DNA of 64,000 nt, from assembly GCA_964019415.1 (NCBI GenBank), contig OZ025874.1, forward strand, positions 9,088,909-9,152,908, given 5' to 3'. Position 1 is the first letter of the stretch. Each line of letters starts with the position of its first letter. This stretch comes from Ianthella basta. Lineage: Eukaryota > Porifera > Demospongiae > Verongiida > Ianthellidae. The notes below the pieces were generated by a model. It was not told the DNA's origin, made no database searches, and saw only the letters and a list, made by a program, of their open reading frames with translations. The position numbers and the translations under genes were made by a program. Positions 35,801 to 46,509 of the stretch are shown piece by piece.

Positions 35801-38800
35801 GCCCTGTGTGAATGTGCTGCATGAAGACCGCGTGTTTGCTGGCCCTGTGTGAATGTGCTGCATTAAGACCATGTGTTTGCTGTCCCTGTGTGAATGTGCT
35901 GCATAAAGACCATGTGTTTGCTGGCCCTGTGTGAATGTGCTGCATAAAGACCGCGTGTTTGCTGGCCCTGTGTGAATGTGCTGCATAAAGACCGCGTGTT
36001 TGCTGTCCCTGTGTGAATGTGCTGCATAAAGACCATGTGTTTGCTGGACCTGTGTGAATGTGCTGCATAAAGACCGTGTGTTTGCTGGACCTGTGTGAAT
36101 GTGCTGCATAAAGACCGCGTGTTTGCTGGACCTGTGTGAATGTGCTGCATAAAGACCGTGTGTTTGCTGGACCTGTGTGAATGTGCTGCATAAAGACCGC
36201 GTGTTTGCTGGACCTGTGTGAATGTGCTGCATAAAGACCGTGTGTTTGCTGGACCTGTGTGAATGTGCTGCATAAAGACCGCGTGTTTGCTGGCCCTGTG
36301 TGAATGTGCTGACTGCTATTGCTTTGTTGATAGGCCTTGGCAAAGACACTAGCATCGAAAGAGGATGAACTGCAGGATGGTCACGAGCGGTATCGAGGTC
36401 TTGTGGGGACACTGGAGGTGAGGCAGCAGCAAATGGGAGGGTGGAGTTGTGAAGCCTGCTACACCTGAGTTGTGTAAAGTGCCTTGTACAGAGATAGAGT
36501 GGGTGTGGCTACCTGTGGGCTCCATCCACACACTGTGCTAGTGTGGTATGGTGCTCTGTGTCCAGGTGTGTATCTGAGGTGTGTATCTGAGGTGTGTATC
36601 TGAGGTGTGTATCTGAGGTGTGTATCTGAGGTGTGTATCTGAGGTGTGTATCTGAGGTGTGTATCTGAGGTGTGTATCTGAGGTGTGTATCTGAGGTGTG
36701 TATCTGAGGTGTGTATCTGAGGTGTGTATCTGAGGTGCGTATCTGAGGTGTGTATCTGAGGTGTGTATCTGAGGTGCGTATCTGAGGTGTGTATCTGAAG
36801 TGTGTATCTGAAGTGTGTATCTGAGGTGTGTGTGTGATTTTATTGTCTGCTACCAAATGTACGTATGCCATTGCATTCATGTCACGAGTTGCATGTTTCC
36901 AATTCGCTCTTGTATTGAGTAGCATACCCTTCTCTCTCAATTGTACAGTCCTACCACTGTGAGTGTGAGGAGCTGCGGCAGTCAATGGACGGTGCTGTGC
37001 GGTGGGTGAAAGAGAAGATTGCTGAGTTCCAGGAAGAGCTGGATATTGCTAGGATAATATACACACTACATGGCTCTTTGTCACAGGTGTGTGTGTGTGT
37101 GCGTGCGTGCGTGTGTGTGTGTGTGTGAGTGTGTGTGTGCGTGTGCGTGTGCGTGTGCGTGTGCATGTGCGTGCGTGCGTGCGTGCCTGTGTGTGTGTGT
37201 GTGTGTGCATGCATGGGTGTGTGTGTGTGTGTGTGTGTAATGAGGGACTCAAAGGACCCAGACGCTGCCACACTTCTGTACATACCCCTCCCCTTGCAAC
37301 TTCCTCTATTGCCATCAGGAGTCGACTGTGATTGAGAAGATGTGCCAGAAACTAAAGGACAGCCAGACGCACGTGGGAGAGCTGTTGCATGAAAACAGGT
37401 ACTCATCCCATGTACATTGTCATGTGGAGTAATACTGTGTACACATATACCAACATTGTACGTACAGACAGCACTGTCTTACATACACTCTCGGGTCCTG
37501 TGACTTTGATCCACTGTATGTCTGTATACACAGTGATGACACACCAACGTCCACCCCATACTTTACACAGTGGTGACACACTAACGTCCACCCCATACCT
37601 TACACAGTGATGACACACCAACGTCCACCCCATACCTTACACAGTGGTGACACACCAATGTCCACCCCACACCTTACACAGTGATGACACACCAACGTCC
37701 ACCCCATACTTTACACAGTGATGACACACCAATGTCCACCCCATACCTTACACAGTGGTGACACACCAACGTTCACCCCATACCTTACACAGTGATGACA
37801 CACCAACGCCCACCTCATACCTTACACAGTGATGACACACCAACGTCCACCCCATACCTTACACAGTGAAGACACACCAACGTCCACCCCATACCTTACA
37901 CAGTGATGACACACCAACGCCCACCCCATACCTTACACAGTGGTGACACACCAACGTCCACCCCATACCTTACACAGTGGTGACACACCAACGTCCACCC
38001 CATACCTTACACAGTGGTGACACACCAACGTCCACCCCATACCTTACACAGTGGTGACACACCAACGCCCACCTCATACCTTACACAGTGATGACACACC
38101 AACGTCCACCCCATACCTTACACAGTGGTGACACACCAACGTCCACCCCACACCTTACACAGTGATGACACACCAACGCCCACCTCATACCTTACACAGT
38201 GATGACACACCAACGTCCACCCCATACCTTACACAGTGGTGACACACCAACGTCCACCCCATACCTTACACAGTGGTGACACACCATCGTCCACCCCATA
38301 CCTTACACAGTGATGACACACCAACGTCCACCCCATACCTTACACAGTGATGACACACCAACGCCCACCTCATACCTTACACAGTGATGACACACCAACG
38401 TCCACCCCATACCTTACACAGTGGTGACACACCAACGTCCACCCCACACCTTACACAGTGATGACACACCAACGCCCACCTCATACCTTACACAGTGATG
38501 ACACACCAATGTCCACCCCATACCTTACACAGTGGTGACACACCAACGTCCACCCCATACCTTACACAGTGGTGACACACCAACGTCCACCCCATACCTT
38601 ACACAGTGGTGACACACCAACGTCCACCCCATACCTTACACAGTGGTGACACACCAACGTCCACCCCATACCTTACACAGTGATGACACACCAACGTCCA
38701 CCCCATACCTTACACAGTGATGACACACCAACGTCCACCCCATACCTTACACAGTGGTGACACACCATCGTCCACCCCATACCTTACACAGTGATGACAC

Positions 38801-39885
38801 ACCAACGTCCACCTCATACCTTACACAGTGATGACACACCAACGTCCACCCCATACCTTACACAGTGATGACACACCAACGTCCACCCCATACCTTACAC
38901 AGTGATGACACACCAACGTCCACCCCATACCTTACACAGTGGTGACACACCAACGTCCACCCCATACCTTACACAGTGGTGACACACCATCGTCCACCCC
39001 ATACCTTACACAGTGATGACACACCAACGTCCACCCCATACCTTACACAGTGATGACACACCAACGTCCACCCCATACCTTACACAGTGATGACACACCA
39101 ACGCCCACCCCATACCTTACACAGTGGTGACACACCAACGTCCACCCCATACCTTACACAGTGGTGACACACTAACGTCCACCCCATACCTTACACAGTG
39201 ATGACACACCAACGTCCACCCCATACTTACATGCTGTAAGCATTAGCTGTACCTTGTCACTACTCCTGCCCTGAACCATACCAAGCACTGCCACAGAATA
39301 GCGTGTGTGTATCATCATGTGATGAGTCAAGGAGTGTCTTTGTTCTTTCCTGAAGTGCTTTGGATGCCGAGTTGTCACGTGTGAAGGCTAAACTTGCTGA
39401 AGTGAAGCACAAGTACAAGTAAGAGACCTACTGGTTGTATGTGGAGCTCAAGGGGAAAGGGGATGTCTCTTGGAGTTCACTTTGTACATGTGTTAGTATG
39501 CTGTACACACAGTGTGGGTGTGGGTGGGTGTGGTTGGGTGTGTGGGTGTTTGGTTCAGTGTGGGTGCACTCACTGTTATATGGAAGGGAGGTTGGTGGTT
39601 GTACGGCAGTTGATACTACGCAAAGATGATTAGCTGTTTGGTCCACAGTCAGCAGTGTATGTGCCGTGTATGTAGGCTTGCGTAACATGACTGCACACTG
39701 TTCTCTCCCCGCCACATTGCAGACAAGTGTCCCCAAAGAAGGTGGTCCATCAGAAGCAGTCCACCTCACCACACACCCTCCCACTGGCCCATCAACTCAT
39801 CAGATCACTTAGGGACACCCCCTCCTCTCCCCCTCAGTCCCGGATACAGGGAATAACTGTAAAGGGGCCACCCTCTGCAGTGTAA
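32807..39885 (+). CDS. Coiled-coil protein of unknown function
   Basis: Seven exons join in phase (32807-33681, 34092-34326, 36334-36417, 36949-37086, 37319-37398, 39356-39418, 39723-39885), giving 545 residues. Residues about 15-130 form a long heptad-rich coiled coil ([36 protein letters not shown]). A low-complexity Ser/Pro/Gly/Glu region with SPR and TPPP motifs, likely phosphorylated, follows (about 140-330). A second coiled-coil stretch runs from about 340 to 480 ([21 protein letters not shown]). The tail is basic and Ser/Pro-rich, ending VKGPPSAV. No enzymatic domain is visible; a cytoskeletal or scaffold role is a guess from the fold only. Introns hold a foldback element and 40-, 13- and 37-bp arrays. 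A second copy of the last exon lies at 41480-41642. Confidence 0.85.
33781..34026. mobile_element. MITE-like element in intron 1 of the coiled-coil gene
   Basis: Terminal inverted repeats of about 40 bp: GAAAGACAACGTTCGGAAGT at the left matches the complement of the right end, which reads GAAAGACATCGTTCGGAACT. The element is about 246 bp, contains a run of about 13 G, and fits a non-autonomous DNA transposon. A minus-strand ORF over it (starts [13 protein letters not shown]) has no recognisable domain. Confidence 0.7.
34920..36311. repeat. 40-bp minisatellite, about 35 copies, in intron 2 of the coiled-coil gene
   Basis: The unit is AAGACCGTGTGTTTGCTGTC followed by CCTGTGTGAATGTGCTGCAT, with two main variable positions (GTCC/GGCC/GGAC and CGTG/CATG/CGCG). 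The array ends 22 bp before the acceptor of exon 3. Minus-strand ORFs of 289-497 codons over it are artefacts of a stop-free unit. Confidence 0.97.
36566..36832. repeat. 13-bp tandem repeat, about 20 copies
   Basis: The unit is GAGGTGTGTATCT, in intron 3 of the coiled-coil gene, nearly perfect. Confidence 0.95.
37087..37238. repeat. (TG)n starting at a 5' splice site
   Basis: The TG repeat starts at the donor of exon 4 (TCACAG|GTGTGTGTGT) and fills most of the 232-bp intron. Confidence 0.95.
37526..39229. repeat. 37-bp minisatellite, about 46 copies, in the coiled-coil gene
   Basis: The unit is ACACAGTGATGACACACCAA followed by CGTCCACCCCATACCTT, with a common GATG/GGTG alternation and rarer CGCC variants. 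It makes up most of the intron between the exons ending at 37398 and starting at 39356. Confidence 0.97.
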
Positions 39886-40105
39886 ACATGTGTACATGTA
39901 CATATTGCATCTTATGGTATATATTCGTATACTTATCTATTCATTGTCTGTATATTATCCATTATTCTTCTAACCTGCACTATGTGTGCATGTCATGTCA
40001 ATGTGGCATATTGATTCGCAAGCTGCATGTATGTTTGGTGGTCACCTGTTTGAGGGTACAAGGTACACTAGTGCAAGGTTGTACATGTTCAGATGCTTAC
40101 AGTGG

Positions 40106-41440
40106 CTTAAAATATCCTAGACTGATGTATAAATTAGAATTGTAGTTCCACACATGCAGTCATTCAGATGGATGTGTTCAAAAGATGCTAGCTGGATGTG
40201 GCTGGCACTTCATACGTACATGTATTGCAGGGGTGTTCTCACAACCAGTTCCACTTCTTTGCAGCTAGCTCTCCAATTAATCTATCGCATCCTTCAACTT
40301 GCTGCCCTGACATTTGTCGCAGATGTACAAAAGGCCTTTCGCCTGCAGCTAGCACTATGCTTGGTGTATCTGCTACTCCACAGCAGCTGCCAGTCTTACA
40401 AGAGGCGGCTATTCAATGTGTTGGATGCATGCATTAGCTGTAGAAGTGAACCTGGCACATAATAGTACAATCATCCAACTCAACAGTAAATTTGTTTATA
40501 AGATTGCTCACTTACTTGATTATACTCCTGCAACCTCACTAATATGGCATGGGGACTCATACTAATGGTGGTACGGTGCTTCAACATGCCTATAGCTAGA
40601 CAGCTGTCTCTGTGGTCTTGCCCTCCTGATCATGATGTATTGCATCACACATGTAAGAAAGCTATAGTTATGTAAAACAAGGTATGTATATATGTGCATG
40701 CACATGCACACTCTCAGAACAAGCTCAGATGAAGTGCATATTCGCTTTATGTATGTATAATCTCTGCAGTTTGTTTTCTCAGCAATATGTGTTACTGTAT
40801 ATACACAAGGCATTAACATTTCCTGAGATGTACGTATACTATTAATATTTATGTGAATTCTACAAACAATTCACGCACTGCATGCGTGCTACATAGGTAC
40901 AGTTGGCAAAATTCACAAGTGCAACTGACACTCAGAAGCTCAACTGCACTTGCTCTGGGCAATCCTGAAGGTCCAATCACTTCCTTTTTAGGATTTTGTG
41001 GGATTTTCAATTTTGCTTTTTTGTATTTGATTTTCTGGGTGTTTTGCCTTGAGCCTCTGAAGGCTCTCAGCAGTAGATTAGGCACTCGAATGGCATTTAT
41101 AGTGAGCACTCCTTCACTTACAACACTTGTGGTTCAACTTGTGTACATTAATTAATACACTTACACTTAGTGATGTACCTGTATTACTTCTGAAACTGCA
41201 TCCATGTTTACATAAACTATGGTGAGCCATTGTGGCACTTGGTAAGGTCTACGTCTATATCCAGCACACTTTGCCTCTTTAAAGGTACATATATAATGGA
41301 GTGTTGCAATGGCATTCCTATTATACTGCTCACTTTAATGTGTACAACCACACACACATGTACAGTGGTTTCTATAATATAATAGCCAATACCGTATAGC
41401 CGAAATGTTTGCGTGATTATATCTTGCGATTTGTAGTGGA
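40106..41440. other. Region between the two terminal-exon copies
   Basis: No gene seen. About 40,900-41,180 is related to about 42,800-42,990: both start with the word CTGACACTCAGAAGCTCA and end with an AACTTGTGGTT motif, suggesting two copies of a dispersed element. Confidence 0.45.
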
Positions 41441-41858
41441 AACATGACTGAAGACTGTTCTCTCCCTGCCACATTGCAGACAAGTGTCCCCAAAGAAGGT
41501 GGTCCATCAGAAGCAGTCCACCTCACCACACACCCTCCCACTGGCCCATCAACTCATCAGATCACTTAGGGACACCCCCTCCTCTCCCCCTCAGTCCCAG
41601 ATACAGGGAATAACTGTAAAGGGGCCACCCTCTGCAGTGTAAACATGTGTACATGTACATATTGCATCTTATGGTATATATTCGTATACTTATCTATTCA
41701 TTGTCTGTATATTATCCATTATTCTTCTGATCTGTACTATGTGTGCATGTCAGTGTGGTATATTTATTTATGAGCTGCATGTTGCATTGCTGTTTGAGGG
41801 TATGAGGTGCACTAGTGCAGGTTGTTCACAGGCTTATGCATAATTACATGCAGTTTCT
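41441..41858 (+). other. Duplicate terminal exon and 3' UTR of the coiled-coil gene
   Basis: The block at 39684-40105 recurs here. The copy keeps the pyrimidine tract and acceptor (CCACATTGCAG), the 163-nt coding part (41480-41642) with a single difference (CGG to CAG, Arg to Gln), the stop codon and the first part of the 3' UTR. Farther into the UTR the copies diverge by substitutions and indels. AATAAA follows at about 41,861. It could act as an alternative last exon or be an inactive duplicate. Confidence 0.85.
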
Positions 41859-42559
41859 TAATAAAAATAGCTCTTTAAGTCCCATACATATATATAGGAT
41901 GTTATTATAGAATCGTTAACTCCGTGTACACAGATCTAGATATGCTCACTGGACGCTGGATTATACAAATATTTGTGTCACTTCATATATCAATCAATCA
42001 ATCAATCAATATTTGTGTCACTTCATATATACATGCAGTATTTCAGGAGTGCTGTCTATATAGCACAAGTATCTGAAGAAATACAATTAAACTATGACTT
42101 AATTATGCGCTAGATCTGCATGGCAGATAACCATCCCCGATACCTTGATGACCTCACTTCTGCATATATGCATACGCATACAGTTCTAATCTTTGCTGTA
42201 TACATACAGTGAAGATGAGAGCTGATCTCCATCTTACATTCCTTAGGAGATCAATGATGAATGGTGGCATAGCTATATATTGACTATATAATGGGTGTCG
42301 TAGTGTGAAGCACATGACATGATTATCCAATACATCAGAGAGTCACCTTCTGAAGGCTGCATGGCGGTATATGGCATGCCTGATTAAGGTGGATGAGAGA
42401 TACACGGTTTTGCTTCATGATTATGCATTGTAACAATTACATCTTCACATCAGTTAACTTCTGCAAGACCTTTATAACATGCTAAACGACCATCTCTTGC
42501 AATTGAAAGCACCAGCTAGTATATTGTATATAGTCGTAGTGGCGACAGTTGGTACAAGC
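41859..42559. other. AT-rich spacer
   Basis: No gene seen. A short (ATCA)n run lies at about 41,992-42,010, between two copies of atttgtgtcacttcatata. Confidence 0.4.
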
Positions 42560-42784
42560 AAGATGCCATCTACTTTGCTGTTGTCTTTCACAAGATGCCA
42601 TCTACTTTGCTGTTGTCTTTCACAAGATGCCATCTACTTTGCTGTTGTATTTCACAAGATGCCATCTACTTTGCTGTTGTATTTCACAAGATGCCATCTA
42701 CTTTGCTGTTGTATTTCACAAGATGCCATCTACTTTGCTGTTGTATTTCACAAGATGCCATCTACTTTGCTGTTGTATTTCACT
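42560..42784. repeat. 32-bp tandem repeat, seven copies
   Basis: The unit is AAGATGCCATCTACTTTGCT followed by GTTGTATTTCAC; the first two copies have CTTT instead of ATTT. ORFs over it are artefacts. Confidence 0.95.
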
Positions 42785-43260
42785 GGCACCACAAGCAAAA
42801 GACATTTTGTGTGCAAACTGACACTCAGAAGCTCAAATGCACACCGCACCTTAGTGCGTACCTTTACGGACAATAATAATAGGAATCAAAAGTACTTATA
42901 CAGGACTGTATGACAATTACAAAACTTGTGGTTTCAAGAGTGTGTATATTTACACAATTATACTTGTTAGTATACCTGTATAAATTTGACACTTTGTGAT
43001 ATAGCAGTTATATTGTCATAATCATTGTACTGCTATTGCTCCTTATGTGTATGACCACACAGTGGTCTTGATTCAGTACGTGTGTGATAACATTCATGAC
43101 CAGCTTGATCAATTGATCTTTGATCAACTTAAAGCGATTATGAGGCCAGATTCAGCATATAATTATCATGCACACATTGTTGACAGTTGTTTACATTTTG
43201 ATCAGTATACTTGTATAAATTCAACACTACCCAAACATTAATTCCAGGTTTACAGACAAT
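42785..43260. other. 3' flank of GLB1 with a dispersed repeat
   Basis: About 42,800-42,990 is the second copy of the element also seen at about 40,900-41,180. The rest is AT-rich with no gene. Confidence 0.4.
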
Positions 43261-45201
43261 TCAGTCAAAAATTGGTTTATCAACAAAACTGATGTAGCAT
43301 GATTCATAATTGGGTGGTTGGCATGGTGACTGATCCTGCTCAAAGATGACCACCTCATTGGCCTCTGGTCCTGCTCTGAGTGCACTGGAAGGAACATAGA
43401 GGGTCTTCTGAGGTGGCTCTACGGGCCAGTAACGACCAACGTTGATCCCATTGACAAAGGCAACCCCTTTGGTCCAACCCTTGAGGAGCAGAAAGGTGTC
43501 ATTCACTGCTACTCCTTTGGGAAAGGGAGGCAAAGAGCCTTTGAAGAAGACAGCTGCGGAGGGAAGAGAGCCTGAGGGAGGTAGGGCGTGGAATATGCTG
43601 GCGGAGAAGGAGGAGTTTAGGGGAACACTGCTGGAGACCCACCCTGTAAGTTGAGTGCCATTGAGGAGGACCCCATTCAGGATTCCTTTACGATCTTCCA
43701 GTAAATGCCCAAAATTGATCCGACCCTGGTTCTCAACAAGCATCTGCAGCTGTCCCTTGGAGGAAGGCTGGAGGGTGAGCACAATGCTCATGTTCTCCTT
43801 GGTAGTGTCACTCCTCTGCAGTACCCCCTGGTTCTCCCCATCCACAAAGACATATGCACGATCATGGACACCCAAGAGAGTGAGGTTGTACACGGCAGTG
43901 CTGCTGGTCTCCCCTGCAGGTCTTGGGAGGGGCTGCTGCAGCTGGTACAGTACAAACCCATAGCTCTGGTCCAGGGCCTCCATTGTCAGTGGTGCTGCTG
44001 CTTTCACACTGCGAGTGACAAGGGAGGGAGTGTCAAACAGCCAGGCATACTCCGTCATCTTGACGGTACCATAGGCAGTCTTGGGAGTGGCGGGGGGAAC
44101 AGGTCCAGGTGGAAGGGGGAGGTACTTGGAGACCACCTCACGAATGAGGGTGTACTTCTCCCAAGGGTCACCTGCCTCAGTCAAGGGAGCATCATAGTCA
44201 TATGAAGTAATCTGTGGCTGGTACTTGCCTGGACGATTTGCGTTAGCTCCATTCATAAACCCAAAGTTTGTTCCACCTTCAAACATGTACATATTCACTG
44301 ATGCATCCTTATAGCTCAGCAATTTGTTCAAGCTGTTTGCAAAAGCTGTGGGATCCACCTTTGCCTTGGGGTCACCCCAGTGGTCCAGCCAACCGGTGTA
44401 GAACTCAGAGTTAACTAGTGGGCCACCAGACTGGATCACCCGTGTCTGGTTGAAGCAATGAACAGGGTCAGACCCAATCCCAAAATCAACCGTGGAAAAT
44501 ATTTCTGGGATGGATCCACACTCAAGCAGCTGAGTGGAACATCCATCTGTGCTGAACAGCACGGCCTCCTTCCCCAGTGTCTCCTGGAACAAAGTGTACA
44601 GGTGCTTGATGTAGTTGTGGTCACAGCCGTAGCTGCCATACTCGTTCTCCACTTGTGTCATAATCACTGGCCCCCCGTTCTGATACAGGAATGGCTTCAC
44701 CACCTGCAGCAGGACACGCATCCACACGTCCACATAGCTCAAGTAGGCCTCGTCAGAGCTGCGCAAATTTATGGTCTTGTCCTTTAGCAACCAACTGGGA
44801 AAGCCCCCAAATTCCCACTCCGCGCAAATGTATGGTCCCGGTCGAAGGATGACCAAAAGCCCATTGTCCTGCGCCAGCTGCAGAAACTGAGTCAGGTTTC
44901 TGTCTCCACTAAAGTCATATGTACCTGGAGACGTCTCGTGGAAGTTCCACGCTACATAGGTCTGTATCGCGTTCAGCCCTGCTGCACTCATCTTCTTCAG
45001 ACGGTCCTCCCACAGCGATGAAGGGATGCGGCAGTAATGAATACTGCCCGAGATGTAGCGAAAGGGTTCGCCATCCTTCAGGAAGCGATCATTCTTGTAG
45101 TCAACAGTAAAGCTTCTCTCTCCTACGCAGCACCTGAAAGTTGTAAGTCCTGCGGCGACAACTATCAGCCAAAAACACTGGTGCAGACTAATGGCAGCCA
45201 T
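43261..45201 (-). CDS. GLB1: Lysosomal beta-galactosidase, glycoside hydrolase family 35
   Basis: A single uninterrupted ORF of 646 residues (human GLB1 677). It begins with a signal peptide (hydrophobic WLIVVAAGLTTF, residues 11-22). The TIM-barrel domain follows with DGEPFRYISGSIHY, GLNAIQTYVAWNFHE and ILRPGPYICAEWE. The acid/base Glu is E187 in VENEYGSYG and the nucleophile Glu is E266 in NSEFYTGWLDHWG, at almost the same positions as in human GLB1 (188 and 268). C-terminal beta domains carry GVHDRAYVFVDG and WTKGVAFVNGINVGRYWP. The enzyme removes terminal beta-galactose from glycans, GM1 ganglioside and keratan sulphate in lysosomes. It has no introns, although the neighbouring genes have many. 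It is divergent with CREBZF, 330 bp apart. Confidence 0.97.
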   Translation of the reverse strand: MAAISLHQCFWLIVVAAGLTTFRCCVGERSFTVDYKNDRFLKDGEPFRYISGSIHYCRIPSSLWEDRLKKMSAAGLNAIQTYVAWNFHETSPGTYDFSGDRNLTQFLQLAQDNGLLVILRPGPYICAEWEFGGFPSWLLKDKTINLRSSDEAYLSYVDVWMRVLLQVVKPFLYQNGGPVIMTQVENEYGSYGCDHNYIKHLYTLFQETLGKEAVLFSTDGCSTQLLECGSIPEIFSTVDFGIGSDPVHCFNQTRVIQSGGPLVNSEFYTGWLDHWGDPKAKVDPTAFANSLNKLLSYKDASVNMYMFEGGTNFGFMNGANANRPGKYQPQITSYDYDAPLTEAGDPWEKYTLIREVVSKYLPLPPGPVPPATPKTAYGTVKMTEYAWLFDTPSLVTRSVKAAAPLTMEALDQSYGFVLYQLQQPLPRPAGETSSTAVYNLTLLGVHDRAYVFVDGENQGVLQRSDTTKENMSIVLTLQPSSKGQLQMLVENQGRINFGHLLEDRKGILNGVLLNGTQLTGWVSSSVPLNSSFSASIFHALPPSGSLPSAAVFFKGSLPPFPKGVAVNDTFLLLKGWTKGVAFVNGINVGRYWPVEPPQKTLYVPSSALRAGPEANEVVIFEQDQSPCQPPNYESCYISFVDKPIFD

Positions 45202-45531
45202 TTTCAGGGGCGGGGCTGACAGGGCGTATATAGGCCTAGGCTACCTCAATGACGCAATGCTTATATTTAGTAACAGGAAACCGCGCAAACGTCACCGCAA
45301 CGTTGCAAGTCGTGGCCAAAACGTTTCATTCACTGAGACCCTGTTGTCAGTGTTCTCGGCTGTTGTGAAGGAACCGTGCGTTTCGCTTTATTAGTCAGAA
45401 GAGTGCAGTCTTACAGGTAATTTTGGAGTGGTGATTGCTGTGAAGAAAACTGTCCCGGTAGTTTGTGACAGAACTACGCAGTCAGATCCACTCTTCTACT
45501 CATTTGTGTTGGTCCCTCCACAGCTTACAAG
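45202..45531. promoter_or_regulatory. Bidirectional promoter region of GLB1 and CREBZF
   Basis: 330 bp between divergent start codons. TGACGCAAT at 45250-45258 resembles a C/EBP-ATF composite site. No E-box of the lysosomal CLEAR type was found. Function is inferred. Confidence 0.5.
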
Positions 45532-46509
45532 ATGGTGGACGTACTGAGCTGGCTGAACATGGATCACGGCTACTTTGGCAGCAGTGACGGACCAGACGCC
45601 TTGAGCTCAGAGCCGTCTTCTCCCCCAAGCGGCAGCGATGAAGGTGACGAGTGTAATGTGCTGTCTCCGAAGGCATGGGCTCATAATGCACGTGCCTTCG
45701 GCGACATTCCCTTGTCATTGCCTTTTGAAGAAGACGACCCCTTTCTGTTGTCGCTTTTTAGCGATGTTGGAAAGGGTGGTGGTTGTGATGTACCAGCCAC
45801 TAGTTCTAGTGTGTGTGCTCCCAGTTCATGGCCCGTTTCTCAACCACCAGGCACCGTCTTCCAAGAAATGACTGAGCTGGTAGGACACACATCTCCTTTC
45901 TCGCTGCCGGAGGATGCACTCAGCCACAACTCACAGTACCAACCACCACTGCCAGGGAAACGGGGCCCTCCCACTGCTGTTGTCAGGCAATCACACAGTC
46001 CCGTGCAGAAGGCGGCCATTGTGAATGGGACCCCCACTTGTTGGGGAGGCGGGGCTGGGAAAGTGGCCAACGAGCCCATTTTTGACCGAAACAGAAAAAA
46101 TGCTGAAGCAGCAAAACAGAATCGGCTGAAGAAAAAGGCTTATCTGGAGTCCCTTGAAGCAGAGGCAGAGACACTTAGAGAAGAAAACAAGCTGTTGAAA
46201 TCTCGCTGCAGCAACATTGAACAGACTGCGAAAGGCCTTGCTGAGGAAGTGGAGTACCTCCGCAGTGTTATCAGGAACCAGAGCTCCCTGTCAACCCTGC
46301 TACAGAACATCCCCAATGTCAAATCTGTGAAGCTAAGCAGCCCCTTAGGAAAGAGGTCTTCCAAGGAGAGCACTTCTGCAGAATCCACAGCCAAGCGAGC
46401 CAAACAATCTAGTGGTGGTGTGTGTCTTCATGTTGCCAAGGACACAGTGTCCCTTGAGTTTTGTCCCCATTGTAGCATCCATGCAGTGTCCCAGCAGGAG
46501 GAGGACTGA
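45532..46509 (+). CDS. CREBZF: CREB/ATF bZIP transcription factor (Zhangfei-like)
   Basis: A single-exon ORF of 325 residues. The N-terminal half is acidic and Ser/Pro-rich, like an activation domain (FEEDDPFLLSLFSD, residues 65-78). The bZIP spans about 186-250: basic region NAEAAKQNRLKKK, then leucines at 208, 215, 222, 236 and 243 with Ile229, a perfect heptad series. The C-terminal motif GGVCLHVAKDTVSLEFCPHC (residues 295-314) is specific to CREBZF (human [20 protein letters not shown]). DHGY at residues 11-14 fits the HCF-1 binding motif [DE]HxY; human CREBZF also has such a tetrapeptide (DHDY), located nearer the C-terminus. CREBZF modulates ATF4, CREB3 and stress-response transcription. 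Human CREBZF also has its coding part in one exon, so lack of introns is expected here. Confidence 0.93.
   Translation: MVDVLSWLNMDHGYFGSSDGPDALSSEPSSPPSGSDEGDECNVLSPKAWAHNARAFGDIPLSLPFEEDDPFLLSLFSDVGKGGGCDVPATSSSVCAPSSWPVSQPPGTVFQEMTELVGHTSPFSLPEDALSHNSQYQPPLPGKRGPPTAVVRQSHSPVQKAAIVNGTPTCWGGGAGKVANEPIFDRNRKNAEAAKQNRLKKKAYLESLEAEAETLREENKLLKSRCSNIEQTAKGLAEEVEYLRSVIRNQSSLSTLLQNIPNVKSVKLSSPLGKRSSKESTSAESTAKRAKQSSGGVCLHVAKDTVSLEFCPHCSIHAVSQQEED

Noticed and set aside
34899..36412. Minus-strand ORFs of 289-497 codons ([11 protein letters not shown] repeats)
   Set aside because: Artefact of the 40-bp array inside a plus-strand intron; the unit is stop-free in several frames.
19850..39229. Tandem arrays considered as CRISPR
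   Set aside because: Units are directly adjacent with no unique spacers, and the context is a eukaryotic genome.
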